DNA from: Lophius americanus
Taxonomy: Eukaryota > Chordata > Actinopteri > Lophiiformes > Lophiidae
Length of the DNA: 64,000 bases
Assembly: GCA_037951165.1 (NCBI GenBank)
Contig: JBBDHG010000031.1
Coordinates: 744,001-808,000, forward strand
Direction: 5' to 3'
Position 1 is the stretch's first letter, and the number at the start of each line of letters is the position of its first letter. Under the pieces are notes generated by a model, which was given only the letters and a program-made list of their open reading frames with translations, was not told the DNA's origin and did not search any database. The position numbers were made by a program, and so were the translations under genes. Below, one piece after another: positions 14,241 to 27,600 of the stretch.

Positions 14241-14276
14241 GAGGCGGCCACTTTTGCCAAAGAGCAGGGTTTTGAG
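14241..14276 (+). CDS. adk: adk 36-nt microexon
   Basis: The sequence between tcttttctag and gtgagt encodes EAATFAKEQGFE, 12 residues in phase 0 at both ends. It matches the EAATFAREQGFE segment of mammalian adenosine kinase. Because its length is a multiple of three, skipping it would remove 12 residues without a frameshift. It is below the length limit of ordinary ORF searches and is recognised from protein similarity plus splice sites. Confidence 0.95.
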
Positions 14277-17200
14277 GTGAGTTGACCAGCAATTGCACAC
14301 TAAACAGATCCTAAAGGTTTATTTTTGCTGATAATGAAGTTCTTTTTGGACAGTGATTGATGTGCTATTATACTCTCCAGGCCTTGCAGCAGTTGCTATG
14401 GAAACCTGGCAGTCGTCATGGTTTCTTTGTTCAGCCAGCTCTCTGTTATGACGCACTCTGCTAGGTCTGCACCCAACATCGCCTACAGATGTTATTTATT
14501 GAATTTTGAAAAGCCTCTTGGGAATCTGAGAAGTTGGGCATGGTTTCAAGCCTTTCTCTGCATGCTTCGGGCTCATCAGGTTTGCCGGTTAAAAAGCCTC
14601 CTATCATCTTCGTTGCACTCTAGGATGATTTTGTATGTCTGCTTTTTAACATTGCACCACACTGAAACGCACCTGAAGCCACCTGTGGTTTTAGATTCTA
14701 AGAATCTCAAGTGTTCCTCATCCCATTGAGCGCTTCCTCGGTCTAAATTCTGCTCGTATTTTGCATATTCCTCGAGATTCTCCTCCTCTTTTGAATGCGG
14801 AATCAAAAACACAAATAGCCAATGCATGTGAGTTTTCATATGGGCTCAGGTATTTTAAGTGCCGTGACTCTTTCAGAGGCAGAGCTGCCTTAAAAAATGG
14901 CTCTGCACTGTGTGAATAATTGTCATCCAGAATCACTAACGGTGTGATCAACGTGACTGGAATAGAAATGCAATCCTGATGGCAGTGACAGGTTTAAGAG
15001 AGGAGAGAGGATGAAGACGGGAACAGAGGAGGGGGGGCTGTAGTGATTGAAGGGGGCCTTGCATGAAAAAAAAAAATACAAAAGGGCAAAGTGTAGACTC
15101 TGCTAGTAGTTACAACTCTTTGACATTTTCCATGTCACTCTGTGAAATTGCATTGGATGAATGTGATTTCTCAGATAACATCAGTGGCACTCAGTGGCAG
15201 ATTTCTTTTTTGTAGCCCTGTTATGGTAATTTTATTTGCTTCCACTAGCTAGATGTACATGAAAATCTCCTTCAAAATACCAATTCACGTATGGAGCAGC
15301 TGCTAGAGTAGGGTACTGTAGTGAATTTTGAATTGCAATATATTGCAATATTTTATGCCGTATTACGCTTTATTGCAAAACTCATGTTTTAACATGTTCA
15401 CATCTGTTCAGTGTCTCGGGAGAGAAGGAGCCCATCTCAGCCAAATTTAGATATGATGCATGGGACACATCGAGACAAACAACCATTCACAACGACTAGC
15501 AATTTAGAAGAAAAACAATTAACCTTTATCACACGGATCTGGACTGATGGAGGAAGCTGGACTTCCTGAAAGTACCCATACAAACATGGGTATACCATGC
15601 AAAGTCCATACAGAAAGTCCACAGGTGGATCGGAACTGTCTTGCTATGAAGTATCTGTATTACCTAAAACCTCTGAAGGCCATGGGAGTGTACACGCTTC
15701 CAGATATCACGTTGCTTCTAGAGAGTCATTACTCCATGATGATTTCAGGCTCCCTTACCCTGGAGTAACGCTGCTTTTCAACGAGCCCCTGGTTGTCTGT
15801 ATGAGTTATTTACTCCGATCTGTAAGCTAATTCTTACATTTAATAGGTTTGACGAAGCTTATCTTTTGGCCCAGCGTGATACTCATCCCAACTACATCAT
15901 TATTCATTTCCCATCTTTGCTGTTTCTGGTTAAAGTTTTTGAATTGGATAATCCTTTTCCCTCCTCCGGGCGCCACTTCAAACAAACTGAGTGTCTGATT
16001 CAGAAGTTTGGTTTGTTCTTGATTGATTGGCAGAAACCAAAACCCATTTGTTCTAAGGTGCTCCTGTGGACAGGAAGTGCCATGGGGCTTATCCTGTTTT
16101 TAGGTTTCCATTGGGAGGAGAGAAATGGACACATATAAATAATGGATAAAACTCATGAACGGATAAATGCTCCAAACTTCCAGACACATCCAGCACAATT
16201 CAAATGTGTGCCACTGCCTGTGATGCCTGTTTTTTCCATTATTATGGGTTATGGCTTTGAACAATAAAATGGGTCACTGACAAATACCTTGCACATCTAT
16301 AAAGTGTTTGATGAAGGTCTTTTGCCTCCATTTGCCCGATAAGATAAGATAAGATACACTTTTATTGTCCCTCTTTGTGTTTCCGCTGTTATCTTTCAGG
16401 GTCGCCACCGCAGATCTTCTGTTTCTAGCAGGTACCCTTCTGGCTCACAGTACCAGTGGCGGTATTTGTTAACCCGAGCTCAAGCTAATCCCGTTTGAAA
16501 ATCAGTTTCGTGTTCCACATAATGATTTGGAATAGGTATACACCGTATTCTCTTCTTGACGCAACCCTCCCCATTTATCCGGTCTTGGGACCGGCGATGG
16601 AAATACCCTGATTTGAGGTTTATATACGTTTATTCTTCCTGAAGGAAATGTTTCACTGAAAGCAATATCAACATAATAAACGCTCTGTACATGACATTCA
16701 CACATATATGCAAAATCAAAGATGGAGGTCCAGTTCTGAAACGTTGCAATTCATATTATTTTACAATTTTATCAGTGTTAGGGAATTGGTTTTTTGCTAA
16801 CTTCAATAAAAGGAGTAAAAGTTGCAGGTCTGCTTTTGGTTCCCCTATAGTAGTTGATAGAAGTCTTTATTGATTGACTTATACACCGACCAACCACATC
16901 ATTAAAACTTCCTGCTTAGTATTGTGTATGGACCCCCTTTCCTGCTAAAACAGTTGTTGTCACACATTCCTATAACAATCAGCAGGAAAGGAACCTTTTG
17001 AGAATGTTCTGCTACATTCATTTTTTGTGTGATAAAAAACTACACAGACTGTCAATGGGCAACCATTACCCTGTGGCCAGTTCACCAGTTGTCCCTCCTT
17101 AAACCGCAGACCACTTTGGTGGGAGCCCACCGCTGCAGACCAGGATCATCAACTTCAGGACACAATGTTTGCCTGCTGCCTAATACTGTATATCCCAGCC

Positions 17201-20200
17201 TCTGACCTCTGCTATGCTGATCAGATAATCAGGTTTATCTGACCTCACCTGTTGGTGGTTACTATGTTATGGCTGATCGTTGCATTTGGTTTGCTGTCAT
17301 TATCTTTAAACAGTATGTCTCAGGGTTGTAAATCTTTGTCCCTGTGATGCCATATGGTTTCCATTCAGTGATCAGTTACTCTTGTGAGGAAAGAATGATT
17401 ATCTGATTAGCCATAGTAGTTTAAAGAAGTAGAAGAAGTCACAAATAACTCATTCAGATTTTCTTTATTTGTCACCTTCTCTGTACATACATAAAAAAAT
17501 TAAATATGTTTCTCCACAACCATCTTACAGAACAGATCAGGTCAAATAAACAACAACTAAAAATAGAGAGAAATGGATAAAATATATTTTTTTAAAAAGG
17601 CTGAGTCATCGTGATTAAAAACAGACATTGATAAATTATAAAGTGCATTCTTGCAGGGGTATGAAGGGTAATCTATGAAGGTGCACAAACTACATACGTC
17701 CATGAGGTTTATTTGTGCAGTCTTTACATTTGTATTAAAGAGGGGGGGGGGTGCACCGGACACGCATGCATGGAGTTGAAAAGTCTGACAGCCTGCTGTT
17801 TAACAGCCTCCTGGTTCTGGTGTATATGTTCCTGTATCTCCTTCCGGAAATGCATAGGGGGAAGAAAAAAAATCTGTGTACTTCCACATCCGTTGTCAAG
17901 GCTGGATAAATGGGGACAGTTGTGTCAGGAACGGCATCCGGCGTAAAACCTAAACCAGATCAATACGCAGAACACGTACCTGATTTCCAAACCGGATCCA
18001 TCCGGGCTCGGGTTAGCAAATACACTCACTGGTACTTTTAGCCAGGAGGGTACTGGCGTTAATGGACAGATGGTCCGCTGTGGTGACCCCGAAAAGGTAG
18101 CAGCTGAAAGAAGGTTTCTGACCCGAGATACTGCATGATGCACGTATAATGTATTCTGGGACATTATCATCCCATTATGGATGTTTAACAGAAAGACAGC
18201 GGCACTTCACTAATGTAAATACAAGATAAAAAGCCCAGAAAACAGCGTTGAGCAGATCTGAACACAGCCATCAGTCTGTTTTAAGCGATGTGCATCACAG
18301 CTCTTATTAGATCTCTCCATCATGCAGTGGAGACGATCATGTTCTCACAGGAAAACACACATTTGTCAAACATACATTTCAAACTTTGTTCATTTTCACT
18401 ACACAATATAAATATTGCCATTCCTTGACAGTTTGTTGATGCTTGACCCTTCCACCTCTGAACCCGAGAACCCTTTTGTTCCCTCAACCTGAGTCAAGCA
18501 CCTTTTCATGTCAGGGAACATAAAACCCACTGGTGTCAATTTGCCGACGCCTCGTGTGATTCTGCATACAATGTGTGCAGGAGTGCTTGTGGTTACATCC
18601 AGTCACAGTGACAAATTGCCTTTTTTTTCACCATGGCCTGCTAAACAGCCGATGTATTAACCTCACCATTAGCACTTGCTTAGAGTGTTACAACCATTTT
18701 TCCTGGAGGAGGGGTCCCCGCGGACCTCGGGGCTGATTAAAGGACATTTGGGAAGCATTTAGAGGTGTAAAAGCTCATTGGTTGGAGTGGGTCGGTGTGG
18801 CTGGTGGTATTGGATCCCATCTCTCTGATTGCTCCCATAACCGCTGTATTTGCTCGCCCTTAAGGTGCCCCAGTGTTAGCTTTGATACTGATGCTAGAGG
18901 CGTCTGCGACCCTTAATGCCGCCTCCTCAGCGCACTGTAGTCCACCCCACAGCGAGGCGATAAAGACATTCCACCTGCTCATAGAGCATTATGATGAGTT
19001 AATAATAAAGTAGCACTGACAGGTGTGGGTTTTTTATCCCTCCCGTGATCAAAGGCAAGCACTCTGGAGAGTTCTGTCGCCTCTCCAGGCGAGAATATCC
19101 ATTCTGTGCAGATGCTGAGTATTGGCGGCCTGCTTCGGCAACAAAAAGAGAGACACCACCTCCATATGGATGTAGCTGTATCTGAAAACACTTCATCTTC
19201 ACACGCTTGTTTTCATCTCACTTAGGGGAAATGACATTCAAGTATTTTACAGCTATCCTGTGACCACATTCAACGCTCGCATTGATCGAAGTGGTTCCGC
19301 AGCCCATCTGGTTTCATTATCACTCGATCCGTCTGCCAAGATTGGAAGAGTCTGACCTCGCCAAATCACACGTGTGATCTCAGATTAACTCTTCACGATG
19401 CATTCATTCAAGTCAACATGCTCACCCAGTTGTCTGCTGTTTTTACAGACTGACGACATTGCAGAGATCGCAAAGAGGACCCAAAACCTCCCCAAGGACA
19501 ACATCAAGAGGAAGCGTGTGGTGGTCTTCACCCAGGGCAAGGACGACACCGTTGCAACAGTTGGTAGGCTTTTATTCTCTGTCTGCACATACAGCATCTC
19601 CACGCCAAGCGACCCTCATGTCACCAAACTGCACCATTAAATAGATGGTGGAACGCCGGCTGGAGCGAGCTGAATGCTATCAGTTATTTCTTTGAAGTTA
19701 ACCTGCAGTATTGACACCAGATGTTACAAAAAAAGAGGGTTCGCTCTACGTTCTGTCATTTCAGAGCATGAAAGAAATGAGGGGGATGCTGGGCGCCGGC
19801 ATTGATTTGTGAAGCACTTCTAACTTTGTCTTGAACAGACTCCAGGCCGGTCTTCAGTAATTTTTAATGCTTCAGCGCTCACATCCTGCCCTTTTACTTC
19901 CTTTGGCATTGTGACCTTCACAAGAGGGTCGGTCCACGAATCCGTCCAGTTTGTTTCAATCCGGGCCATGCTGGTTAGTGGCACACGAAAAAGGCAGTGT
20001 CATCATCACTGAGCCGGGGTTGCAGGTTTAAGTGGTGTGAATAGAGGCGGTAGTTTCCGATTACTGCTGGGAATCGTTCGCCTTTGTTTGGAGGCACAGG
20101 ACGTCTCTCTCGCTGCCTTTGCAGCTCAGACCAGTCGAGCACAAGAAGAAATGGCCTCAGGTAAAGACGGCAGAAGAACACGCCAACACTGTGAGCAGAA

Positions 20201-23200
20201 CAGGACACTGCCTTTATGTGTCCTCGATTGCTTACTGGTGGCCGAAGCCTAAATGACAGGATGGATGTATTATCAAACTTCCAATAATGAATAGCTTTCC
20301 CTCATTTCTATTGTAAGTTGAGTTCGGATGCTGCGGCTTGACTGATTTAATTTAGCAAACTTACGTTACGAGTCAATTATTACATCCACCAGGGAGGTTG
20401 TGTTTCTCCGTCTGTTAGCAAGATGACTCAAAAAGTTTGGATGTTTAGAACATGAACCAAAGAACCCGGCGAAGAAGGGCTCACAAGCCAGCATACTTCT
20501 AGTGCCAGTCCTAAGCCTGGATAAATCGGTGAGGGTTGTTTTAGGCAAGGGCATCAGACGTAAATCAGTAAGTTGGGCCCTGGTCAACAACCACTGCCAC
20601 TGTCATTGTTAAACCCACACGGTGCTGGCAGAAACTAGGATACTGCTGGTTGAAGAAAAAGAAGATGCAGAGGACATGCATAGATGGAAACTGATGATCC
20701 GCTTTGGCAACCCTTAAAGGGAACAACCAACCAAAGAAGAAGAAGAAGACTGTGAACCACACAATAATCAATTTAAAAAATCACAGTTTCTTTCCACTAT
20801 TTCACTCCGTTATCAATGATGACTGACAGCGACACAGCTACGTGTTTGTATCTGGAGGTGGACACAGGAAACTGGAAGCTTTCTCAAGTTCTGCTTAATA
20901 TATGGTAATTATATTTATTAATCACAGTAGTCTTTGTGAATGGCCTCAGGAGCATATTGCATAGGGGCTCTCTGACATGTATGTTACCTGACCACCCACC
21001 TGACCTGCCAATCTTCCGATTGGGAGAGAAATGCATGACCCACTGAGCTACAGCCACCCTATTGCATCATCACACGACCTGCAAGTAACGCGTGCTCCAA
21101 GCATGTAAACTACTTCCAGGGAACTATGACGATAAACGAAAACGGTTGAATAAATTGTTCGAATAGAAAATCACATAGATTTACTTTGTAGGAAGATTCC
21201 TGTAGATGCAGGAGTTTCAATACCCCCCAGGTGACTTTAGAAAATTAAAGCAGGGCAAATATGAGCTTCCTGTTTGGTAGGAAGCAGTATAAGAGAAGTT
21301 TTAAGAGTGTATTGTGTTATTGTAAGGGGGGGGGAGTCACAGGCCAGGCGTCATACTGAAATTTTCTTTGCCGAATTTGAGAAAAGATTCTTAAGCACAG
21401 TGTGAGACTAAAATGTCATTTAAGGAATAACATCTTTACCAAAATCTCTCTTTATTTTCATCCACACAATATTCTGTTCCTTGGACGTTATCACAGTGTG
21501 AAAAAGCTTTACTCGTCAGCACCGGAGCTGAATCATAGGTGACAAGCCTTATTGTCTATATGTATTAAGTACACCTCCGAGCTCGTTATTAAATCAGTGT
21601 TTGATGCGCTAAGAACTTATCAGATCCTCATGTTTATACGGCGGCTACTTGTCATTTTGGCGGCGGCTTAGGTAGGATCATCCCCGCTGTTCAATCTGGC
21701 CTGCTATGCTGGGCTGCCTCCCGACAGGGAGGCTCTGGGGGAGGCCTGCAGCAGTTCTGTGAAGCAAACTGGTGGTCCGAAGATTGGGGCCAAAGATTAT
21801 GTCTCTTTCCTCTTGTAAATCCAAACAACCAACCAACCAAAGAATAAAGGTGGAAACATGACCTCCTAAGAACCCTTTTAACAGTATTTGTTCAAATAGT
21901 CCCTATGTCTTTACTCTTTCATGTCCTCACCCGAAAAGATTATATTATATATATGTCTATGGCTTTGTGGTATGTTTTAATTTAATATCTCATTCACATT
22001 CCAGTGTACTTTTAGCACCGGATGCAGAACCGGGAAATGATTTTCCTAATCCGATCTGTTGAGGCTCAGGTTAACAAAAACCCTTACTGGTACTGTTAGC
22101 CAGCAGGGAAGTTATAACCAACCAAGATTTAACAAACAATCCAAAAATGACAAATAATTCAGTTTTTAAACCGTAGAAAAATCAGGCTTATATAATGACT
22201 TCATGATGCAATTTTGCATTTCATGGAAAAGTGGCCATCTTAATTATATAAGCTCAACTTTAGCGCCCTGAAATTTGATCCAAATGTAAAGTGCGCTATA
22301 AATTAAATGTATTATTATTATTGATCATTAACTTTTTTGGAAAAGAATGTATCGAGGAAACTATTCAACTCTTCTTAGACTTTTCCTGTTGTCTCAGTTT
22401 ATATAGTTCTGTTTAGTAAGTCCCATGGTATCCCATAGGGCTCCGTCATTGGACCCTTACTCTGTAGCATGTACAGGCTGCTAGTGGGAGATATTATAAA
22501 CAGGTTCACAGATTTCTCAATAAGAAATTGTGTCTCAGAATGAGCTCAACCAAACAGTAGAGCAAGGACATGAAAGGGTTTTGGGGGGGGGGCACAGCAG
22601 CCACGTTTCAAAGTACAACTCCTGGATGCACATCTGAGAATGTGAGATTTAATCAAAAGCTTGACTTTAAAAAGAACAGGACTCTATCCATTATGTTGGA
22701 GGTGATGGATAATTCCCTCCTGCTTCTTTCATTGCTCCTGCATGAAGACAGAGTCGCGCTCCTCTGTGAACTTTATATCAAATACATGATGAATGCAGGC
22801 GGGATGAAAGACAATGTGTTTCACATGTCATCTACAAACGTGATGAATGTCATTTCCCTGTTGCCGTGGATATGTCGGAGCAGCATTGCTGTCTGCCTGT
22901 GAACATGGCTATCCATACCAGCCAAATAAATGTCAATGAAGATGGAGAATTAAAGAATTTCATTTCCCAGAGGCAGCGCTTTAATAAACGTGATCTCTCA
23001 TTTTGTTTGCTATTTGTCCTCCTGTCAGGATTTGATCATTTGCCAGCCTCTGCGTGTCATGTTAAACCGTTTCGTAGTGATTAAGGATGTGAGAATCCCC
23101 CCCCGTGGTATAATTCTCCAAAAAGAGATGTCAATTTCTTATTGTTCATTTTTTAGCCGCATTTCCTCGCGCTGCCTCTTTAAAGGCCGCTTTCAGGAGC

Positions 23201-24644
23201 TTGGATCAGGGGCAAATGTCCCTTTTATTTTGCCGGCACTGACACGGCTGAACTGCAGTGGGCTTTTGCTTATACATCCATTAAAGACGTAATTAAGACC
23301 ACTGCGCCCTGAACCTCAACGGTGAGGCGATCTAATAAACCATCATTCAGCGTCGGTTGTCGCTCTAATCGCAGATAAGGACCGGATAAAGCCTGACACG
23401 GCTCCTCGCTGAGTTTTAAGGCTCTCTTGGGGGCACAAACAGACGGAAGTGGGCTAAAAAAGGATCTGGTGTGTGCATGATAATCACATGAGGTCAACCG
23501 AGGAAGGAAGGGATCCTCACTATAAGAACAGTGTGTTTAAAAAGCTGCATGTTTATGGTCTATATCCACTAAATCAATTAACATTCTGCTCTGTGAGAGA
23601 GACCGCCTTTCTTTCCTTTGGCGTCTCTCGCTCAAGTGTTTTCTTTCATGTCTCGCTGAAAGGTTGGCGATGATCTTTTTGCCTGCGGTTACAGTAATTA
23701 CTGGCATATGTATATATTTTTTTACTAACTCAATTGTGAGCTAAGATGCCGGCGACGATAGGGAAACAGATTGAATGTCAACTTGCTCCGAACCTGTGGC
23801 GTTTGCCAAGAAAGCGGTAACGTTGTTTTCTTCTCTGGGGCCTCAAGAGTTTTTGGCCGAAAAAGCAAAGGGAAGCGTTCCAGAAGAAGAAGAAGTAGAA
23901 GAAGAAGTTTCCCACCGATCTTAACTCTGTCGAGTCCTCCTAGGTAAACATTCCTACCATTTAGCAGCCCGAGCTTTTAAAGTGATATATTAATTGTTGC
24001 GTTGTGTGACAGGAAGTTAATTCTAACGACCTGCCGATTATTTCATCTACCGGCTGCCTGTCAAAGCGTCGATACTGAACTGACGGCTGGAACGCAATCA
24101 AATGAAGCCTGTAATAATCAACACTCCATATGCTCATTTTCCAATAAAGCAGAGGTTGTCTTATTTGCATGTACAGATTTTTTTTTTTTTTTTTTTTTAT
24201 TGTACAGGAGACTTTTATTCTCAGTCAGTATGGAACTGACAATTGGCATTGTTAAAAAAGAAAGCCAATAATAAACGGCTTAATTGATACTCATTTCAAA
24301 GGGGGCGCCTGTTGAAAGAATTTCTTAGGTTTAATCACCACATTTCGAGAGCCGTAATGAGGGAATTATGAAGAGTGAATTAACAAAAGCTCACAATTAT
24401 AGCTTTCTGAAAGGAAGTGTTTCAGTTCCTTTGAATTTTTTTCTCTCCGTTTCTCCCTCCTCTGTTGGAAGTTACCTGTCAAAGCACAGCCATACAACAC
24501 TCCTACATGCTCGCCACCAGCCTGCTGCTCCGCTTAGTTTGTCAAAACCAAACTCCAGGACCAAGAATATGTTAAGACAACACTGAGAAACACAGCAAGG
24601 TTAGGAGTAATATGCCCGATCCCGTGTTCCGTCGGTCGAGGGGC

Positions 24645-24684
<40 letters not shown>

Positions 24685-27600
24685 GTGTGTGTGTGTGTGT
24701 AAATCGCCTGGAGCAGCGCTTTGCTCTTCATTATAAGCATCATTGTTCCGCCGATGCTGGGATCAGATTTGCTCATCGTCATATTGGTCTAAACTTTGTT
24801 AACGGGATCTATGTGTTCTATGAAGACGGTGAGAGAAAACTACGTCTCAGAGGGGATGTTTCAAAAAATTAGTCCAGCGGTGGGGTTTTCAGTCCTGCCC
24901 CGTCTAAGGCTACGCTTTGCGTGACGCAATCTTTCTGCATGACGTGATTGCATGCAAAGTCATGAGTAGACATGAGGAGTCATAAATATGCGCCGGGCGG
25001 GGAAGGACATTAAAGGAGCAATGGGATTCACGCAAATTCGCGTTAGCTGCGTATGACTCGTCCGTTGCTAACAGCCTTAAAAATGTCTAAACCATTTAAT
25101 TTCTCCACCAAGAAATGAAATGGGCTTTTAAGAATCAAGCATATTTTTAAACAGTAAAAAAAAACTTTTACACTTATTTCATGATGAAATTATGCATTTC
25201 TTGGAATATAGTCAGTTTTAATTAGATTAGCTCAACTTTTTGGAAAAGCATGTTTTTAGAAAACTTATTGACTTTTATTGTGTTTAGTAAGTCATCACAT
25301 ACTTTAATATGCCAAAAACAGGACTTTTTCAATGCAGCTGGTTAATGCCTCCTCCTCTTCCTCCTCTCTTTGACACGTGGTATCCCCCAAGGCTCCATCC
25401 TTGGCCCCCTTCTCTTTAGCATATACATGCGGCCACTGGTTCATATTGTAAAAAGCTTCAGTCACATTTTTCGGTAAGATATAGTGACTGAATATAATCT
25501 CAAATGAGCAAATGACATTTAAGTGTTAAATTGAAGTTGTTGAGGCCTGTAGTCTCTTCCGAGTGATGCACAAGTCCAAACATACAAACCAAAGCTTAAT
25601 ACATGGAATTTTGTTTTTCCTGTCGTGAGTGAAATATAGTAGTAGGTGAAGGTGTGATCACCAGCACCGAACTCTCCAGCCCCAAACTAAAACTGGTGAA
25701 CAGGGCAACACAAATCCTCCAGTGGTGAAGGCACGTATCGATAACAACCCTGATGTTCCGGTTCTTGAGCAGATCGTTTCCTTTTGCATTTCTTCGGCAG
25801 GTACATAGCTGCAAAAAAAACCTCAGCAACTGATCTGACCTCTGCATTTTTATTCTTGTAGAATGACGCAGATACACAGATCAGCCATAAAATTATAACA
25901 ACCATAAAGTTATGATCACATTGATTTTGCTGGTTACCTGTCAGTTGGTGGGATTTATTTAACAGGATGTTAATATCCTGACATGATGTTAAACACCTGA
26001 ATTAGATGTTTTAAGCAGGAAAAATGGACAAGCCTAAGGATCTTAGGGACTTTGACAAGGACCAATTGTTGATGGCTGGACCAGTGGTTCTTTTTTTTAA
26101 TAATGCAATTTTTCCGGTTTATTTTGTTAATAAAGTGTTAGAAATCCATGACAAACCAACATTTTCAACGTGAATGTGGCATCTCCATTGAATTAGGCAA
26201 AAGACACCGGTAACATCAGTCCTTGACATTCTCTCTGACGGAGTTTGGATCAGTTCTCACCCGGCACAAATGTGCAATTATTCATGTCTAATTGAGGCTT
26301 TTCTGGGCTGTCGTCATCATTCTTGAAGCTAGAAGCAACTGACCCGTCACATGGTGGTATTGAATCCAGATGAAGATCCAGATCAGTGATTCCGTGAGAG
26401 TTGACAGGTTTATGTAACCATTAGTTATCTCAAAGTAGTGAATTTCCATGAATCCTCTCAATATAAACATTCTGGATCACAGATCAGACGTTAACCACTG
26501 CTGGCCCCCGAATCGACTCAAGGGGATTTATCTTGTTATTTCCCTCTAGTAGTTCATATTTTAAGCCCTAGGGGATCTTTTTTATTGGGTTTATCTTTTA
26601 AAATTAAACCCACAAATTTTCATGTTTTACTTCCTAACCGTTTGTCCAATTTAGTCAAAATCCGCTGCTTATGAATCGACCCAAGGAGATCTGTCTTTTA
26701 TATATAGTTAAATTTATATTTTTTTCCGAATACATCATATGTTACTCACTAACGGGAGCGCCCACTTCAATCAGGGGGATTGCAGGTACAAAGCAGGGGA
26801 TTGGAGGCTTCGAGGGGATATACCCTCCACTTCTGTCCACATCCTGCAATGTAAAGAATCCATGGAAAAAAATGTTCCTCTAGCCGAACTTTAACTCTCC
26901 AAAGTCCATTCTCTGCATATTTATTTTGACCCACGGCCTTTTTTTTTTACCATTTAAAGGCTTGAGTAATCCTGCTAACAGACAGAGAAACAAACAAACC
27001 AATGCCGACATAAACGTGGCATCCTTGGTGGAGGTAAGAATCGGCCAAGGAGGTTCAACAGAGGATGAAAGGAACATCCACTTCTCTGCGAATGTGATAA
27101 GAATCCGTCAGGGAAGGAGGTCTAAGCGGACTCGTATAAATTCTAAAGCCTCGGCTGTGACAAAGATGAGCATCACTCTATGTGCTGACAGCCACGCCGC
27201 AGAGAGTAACCTTTTAAAAGAAGCATAAAGATTGTTTATTAGTGATTTCTCCGGTCAAATGAACAAAACAGTCACATCTGAGCTCAGCGAGCGTCCTGCA
27301 GACTTGTTTTTTTTTAAATATTTCTTCACTCTGGAGTCTCTGACAGGATCTCATTTATTTATCGTTTGCACATTTCCCTTCGCGGTTAATCGTCCCAAGT
27401 GGGAGGAGGATTCGTCATCTGTGGCATTAATTAAGCGCAGTCGTTATGCTGCTAATTAGCAGATCCCATCAATTATTATCAAACCTGCATTCTTGGGAAG
27501 ACAAAAACATCGTTTTTGTCATCCCGCGCCCGACATCATCTCCAGCCGCAGCTCCTCTCCCCGCCGGCGAGCTGCGGCCGTCATGTGTGGAGCATGTGCT

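Larger units (their letters stand above)
14277..19448. other. adk intron, 5.2 kb
   Basis: No exon was seen. It holds retroposon-family copies at 16361-16610 (reverse) and 17885-18115 (forward), and a Tc1-like terminal remnant at 16880-17285 (reverse). A run of 10 G lies at 17742-17751. Sequence from about 18480 to 19380 looks single-copy. Confidence 0.7.
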
